Assembly (NCBI GenBank): GCA_015233395.1
Contig: JADFXV010000023.1
Location: 1-39,856, forward strand
Source of the DNA: Desulfovibrionaceae bacterium
GTDB taxonomy: Bacteria > Desulfobacterota > Desulfovibrionia > Desulfovibrionales > Desulfovibrionaceae
DNA length: 39,856 nucleotides
Reading direction: 5' to 3'
Shown: positions 37,892-39,856 of the stretch, piece after piece
Numbering within the stretch: the first letter of the stretch is position 1
Layout: each line of letters opens with the position of its first letter
Notes under the pieces: model-generated
Told to the model about the DNA's origin: nothing
Seen by the model: only the letters and a program-made list of their open reading frames with translations
Database searches by the model: none
Position numbers and translations under genes: made by a program

Positions 37892-39856
37892 CGCCCGTCT
37901 GGCGTTCCTGGATGTCCGCTCTGGCGGGTCTGTCCGGGCTTCTGGGCTCAAAAAGCCGTCGCCGCAAAAACGCCGCCCTGCTTGCGATCAAGGCCCGCTA
38001 TCACATCTTCCGCGTGCTTTTGACCTATAACGAGCGCGCCCTGGAAGCCCTGGCCGAACTCGACCGGCTGCTGCGCGAAAACGAAACCTCGCGGGTCGCG
38101 GCCACGGCCGCCGCCCTTTGCGAAACCGCGCTGGAAATGGCCGACGGCTTAAACCGCCTGACCGGCAACGGCCAGCCCGGCCTGTATCCCCTGATCGAAA
38201 GACTGCGCCGCGAACTGGAAGAGGCGCTCGCGCGCTACCGGACCACTCCGGCCGGCCTGTGGCTGCCGCTTGCGCAGATCACCCCGGACAAGCGGGAGCA
38301 GGCCGGAGGCAAGGCCGAACCGCTGGGCAGGCTCACGCGGGCCGGGCTGCCGGTCCCGGACGGCCTGGCCGTTACAAGCCTGGCCTGCCGGGAATATCTG
38401 CGCCAGGCCCATCTGGAGGACCGTCTGCGGTCGATCCTGCGCGCGGCGGGCGAAAAAGACGCGGATCTGGCCGCCCTGGCCGCCGCAGCCAAGGACATGA
38501 TCCTGGCTTCCTGCGCTTCCGAGGCCTTTGCGCTGGAACTGCGCGCCGCCTGGGACTTTCTCGCCCAGGGCCGGCCCCTGCGCATTTCCGTGCGCAGCAG
38601 CGCCGCCAGCGAAGACGGCCGCGAGCGTTCCTTTGCCGGACAGTTCGACAGCGTGCTCGGGGTGAACTCTCCGGACGCCTTCCTGCCGGCCTTCAAGACG
38701 GTCCTGGCCAGCGGCTTTTCGGAGCGGGCCCTGGCCTACCGGGCCGGGAGCGCGCCCGGCGAGGCGCTGGACATGGCCGTGCTCTGCCAGCGCATGGTCG
38801 AGGCCACGGCTGCGGGCGTGATGTTCACGGTGGATCCGATGCGCCCGGAGAGCGGGCGCATGCTCATCACCGCCGTGCCGGGGCTTGGCACCCAGGCGGT
38901 GTCCGGGCTCGCCCCGGCGGACGTCTACCGGCCCGGGCGCGGACTCGACGCGCTGGAGGCGGCCGGCTGCCCGTCCGAAATCGCGGAAAAGACCCTGCGC
39001 GAAGTGGCCGCGCCGGGCGGCGGGCTGCGGCTGGAAGAAGTGACCGGAGAGCAGCGCACGCTGCCGCTGCTTTCGCTGGCGGAAATCGAAACGCTGCGCG
39101 GCCTGGGATTGCGCATCGAGGCCCTGTCCGGCGAAGCGTGCGATATCGAATGGGCCAGGGACGCGTCCGGAGCGATGTGGATCCTCCAGGCTAGGCCGGC
39201 CCACTTGGCCAGACCGGCTAAATCGGCCAAACCGGTAAACGGGACGCATCGGGCCGATGCGGCGCCAGGCGGCGGCGTCGGCAAAACGCTTTTGGAGGGA
39301 GGCGCCGGGGCCTCCCCGGGCAAGGCCGCCGGACGCGTGGCGCTGGTCCGCTCCCGGGGGGAACTTGCGGCCGCCGTTCGCGAGGCGACCGGCGAGACGA
39401 CCGGCGAGACGGGTGAACCGGTGGCGCTCGTCCTGCATCAGAGCCTGGTCGAGGCCGCCTCGCTGGTTCCGCACGCGGCCGCGCTCCTGGTGGACTTGGG
39501 CAATCCCCTGGACCACCTCGCCTGCCTGGCCAGGGAACTGGACATCCCCATGATCACCGGCCTTGGCGCGGCCACGACCGCGCTTGCCCCGGGCCAGTGG
39601 GTGCTGGCGGACGCGGACCGGGGCCTGGTATTGGCCACGGACCCACGGCTGTGGCGCAACGCCGGTATATTCGACGGGACGGCAAACCTGCTGCGCGCGC
39701 GGTTCATCGTGGCCACGCCTTCCACGCTTAAGAATAATATTTTCCTTAAGAGCATTGCTTCAATCAGAGCCGACGGCATCCTGGCCCATGAGCGCGCTCA
39801 TGAGGGCGGAGCGGATGAATTGAACGCGTATTTGGCCGAGGCTGATGCCCTGATGG
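37888..39856 (+). CDS. PEP-synthase-like paralogue 3, 3' end outside window
   Basis: The frame opens at ATG 37888, overlapping the previous stop, and stays open to the right edge (656 codons). The N-terminal helical part (~25-125) differs from that of paralogues 1 and 2. The PPDK_N domain is intact in motif: SVRSSAASEDGRERSFAGQF (~234-253), GVMFTVDPM (~311-319), a GLGTQAVSG segment, and CDIEWARD...ILQARP (~413-432). The swivel domain carries His543 in LDHLACLARELDIP. A repetitive linker (39200-39240) rich in Lys/Pro/Ala joins the two. From about 39720 the codons become AT-rich. Whether the unassigned C-terminal domain of the first two follows is beyond the window. Confidence 0.85.
   Translation, partial: MTPVWRSWMSALAGLSGLLGSKSRRRKNAALLAIKARYHIFRVLLTYNERALEALAELDRLLRENETSRVAATAAALCETALEMADGLNRLTGNGQPGLYPLIERLRRELEEALARYRTTPAGLWLPLAQITPDKREQAGGKAEPLGRLTRAGLPVPDGLAVTSLACREYLRQAHLEDRLRSILRAAGEKDADLAALAAAAKDMILASCASEAFALELRAAWDFLAQGRPLRISVRSSAASEDGRERSFAGQFDSVLGVNSPDAFLPAFKTVLASGFSERALAYRAGSAPGEALDMAVLCQRMVEATAAGVMFTVDPMRPESGRMLITAVPGLGTQAVSGLAPADVYRPGRGLDALEAAGCPSEIAEKTLREVAAPGGGLRLEEVTGEQRTLPLLSLAEIETLRGLGLRIEALSGEACDIEWARDASGAMWILQARPAHLARPAKSAKPVNGTHRADAAPGGGVGKTLLEGGAGASPGKAAGRVALVRSRGELAAAVREATGETTGETGEPVALVLHQSLVEAASLVPHAAALLVDLGNPLDHLACLARELDIPMITGLGAATTALAPGQWVLADADRGLVLATDPRLWRNAGIFDGTANLLRARFIVATPSTLKNNIFLKSIASIRADGILAHERAHEGGADELNAYLAEADALM
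39199..39240 (+). repeat. short degenerate repeat in the paralogue-3 linker
   Basis: Near-identical 12-15 base units of the form CGGCCAAACCGG or close variants recur between 39199 and 39240, encoding the HLARPAKSAKPV linker. A second 12-base repeat (ACCGGCGAGACG twice) occurs at about 39389-39412. These look like slippage-expanded, flexible linkers that keep the frame. Confidence 0.45.

Noticed and set aside
38149-39516. 455-codon minus-strand open frame near the right edge
   Set aside because: It is antisense to paralogue 3, whose plus-strand frame has clear PPDK_N and swivel motifs and is translationally coupled to the gene before it.
1-39856. CRISPR arrays, tRNAs, rRNAs, insertion sequences
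   Set aside because: No regularly spaced repeats, no tRNA-like cloverleaf or CCA-ended segment, no rRNA sequence and no transposase motifs were seen.

Overview
This window comes from a GC-rich, probably anaerobic bacterium. The gene content (hemerythrins, a DsrE-like protein, a TauE/SafE-type transporter with a TIGR02186-like partner, many hybrid histidine kinases, PEP-synthase-like proteins) and the codon use fit a Desulfovibrionaceae-type sulfate reducer. That assignment is an inference from gene content; no rRNA or other marker gene is present. No tRNA, rRNA, CRISPR array, transposase or phage gene was seen.

Layout. Positions 1-1521 hold the 3' end of a DUF47/PhoU-like gene overlapping a PiT phosphate permease. 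Positions 1522-2275 are gene-poor and carry a decayed PEP-CTERM protein tail followed by a good intrinsic terminator. From 2276 to 22834 is a signalling island: six sensor kinases (hybrid kinases at 2276, 5222, 13369 and 18121; a non-hybrid Cache kinase at 7519; a receiver-kinase at 10491), a stand-alone receiver (10099), a bacteriohemerythrin (11602), a receiver-adenylate cyclase (12153) and a CheB-CheR-PAS fusion (19871). None of the outputs carries a DNA-binding domain. They act through receivers, cAMP or chemoreceptor-type modification.

Positions 22946-24824 hold a DsrE-like protein, a 47-residue Lys/Glu-rich protein with a GTG start, and an ADP-ribosylglycohydrolase-family protein with altered metal-ligand residues. 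On the minus strand, 27365-24849 is a three-gene, translationally coupled unit: a substrate-binding-like protein without a signal peptide, a UreG/HypB-like P-loop GTPase rich in Cys/His motifs, and an ABC ATPase, with no permease. Upstream of it lie a TPR protein, a second hemerythrin-domain protein and a HAMP sensor kinase.

From 30859 to the right edge runs one long plus-strand operon: a TauE/SafE-family transporter, a TIGR02186-like membrane-anchored protein, then three paralogous PEP/pyruvate-binding (PEP-synthase-like) proteins with a single-domain response regulator between the first and second. The third paralogue runs off the window. The HAMP kinase gene (30531-29086) is transcribed divergently, and the two directions appear to share overlapping sigma70-type promoters at 30641-30673. 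This kinase/receiver/triple-dikinase-like locus and the permease-less GTPase/ATPase/binding-protein unit are the two best candidates for undescribed systems.
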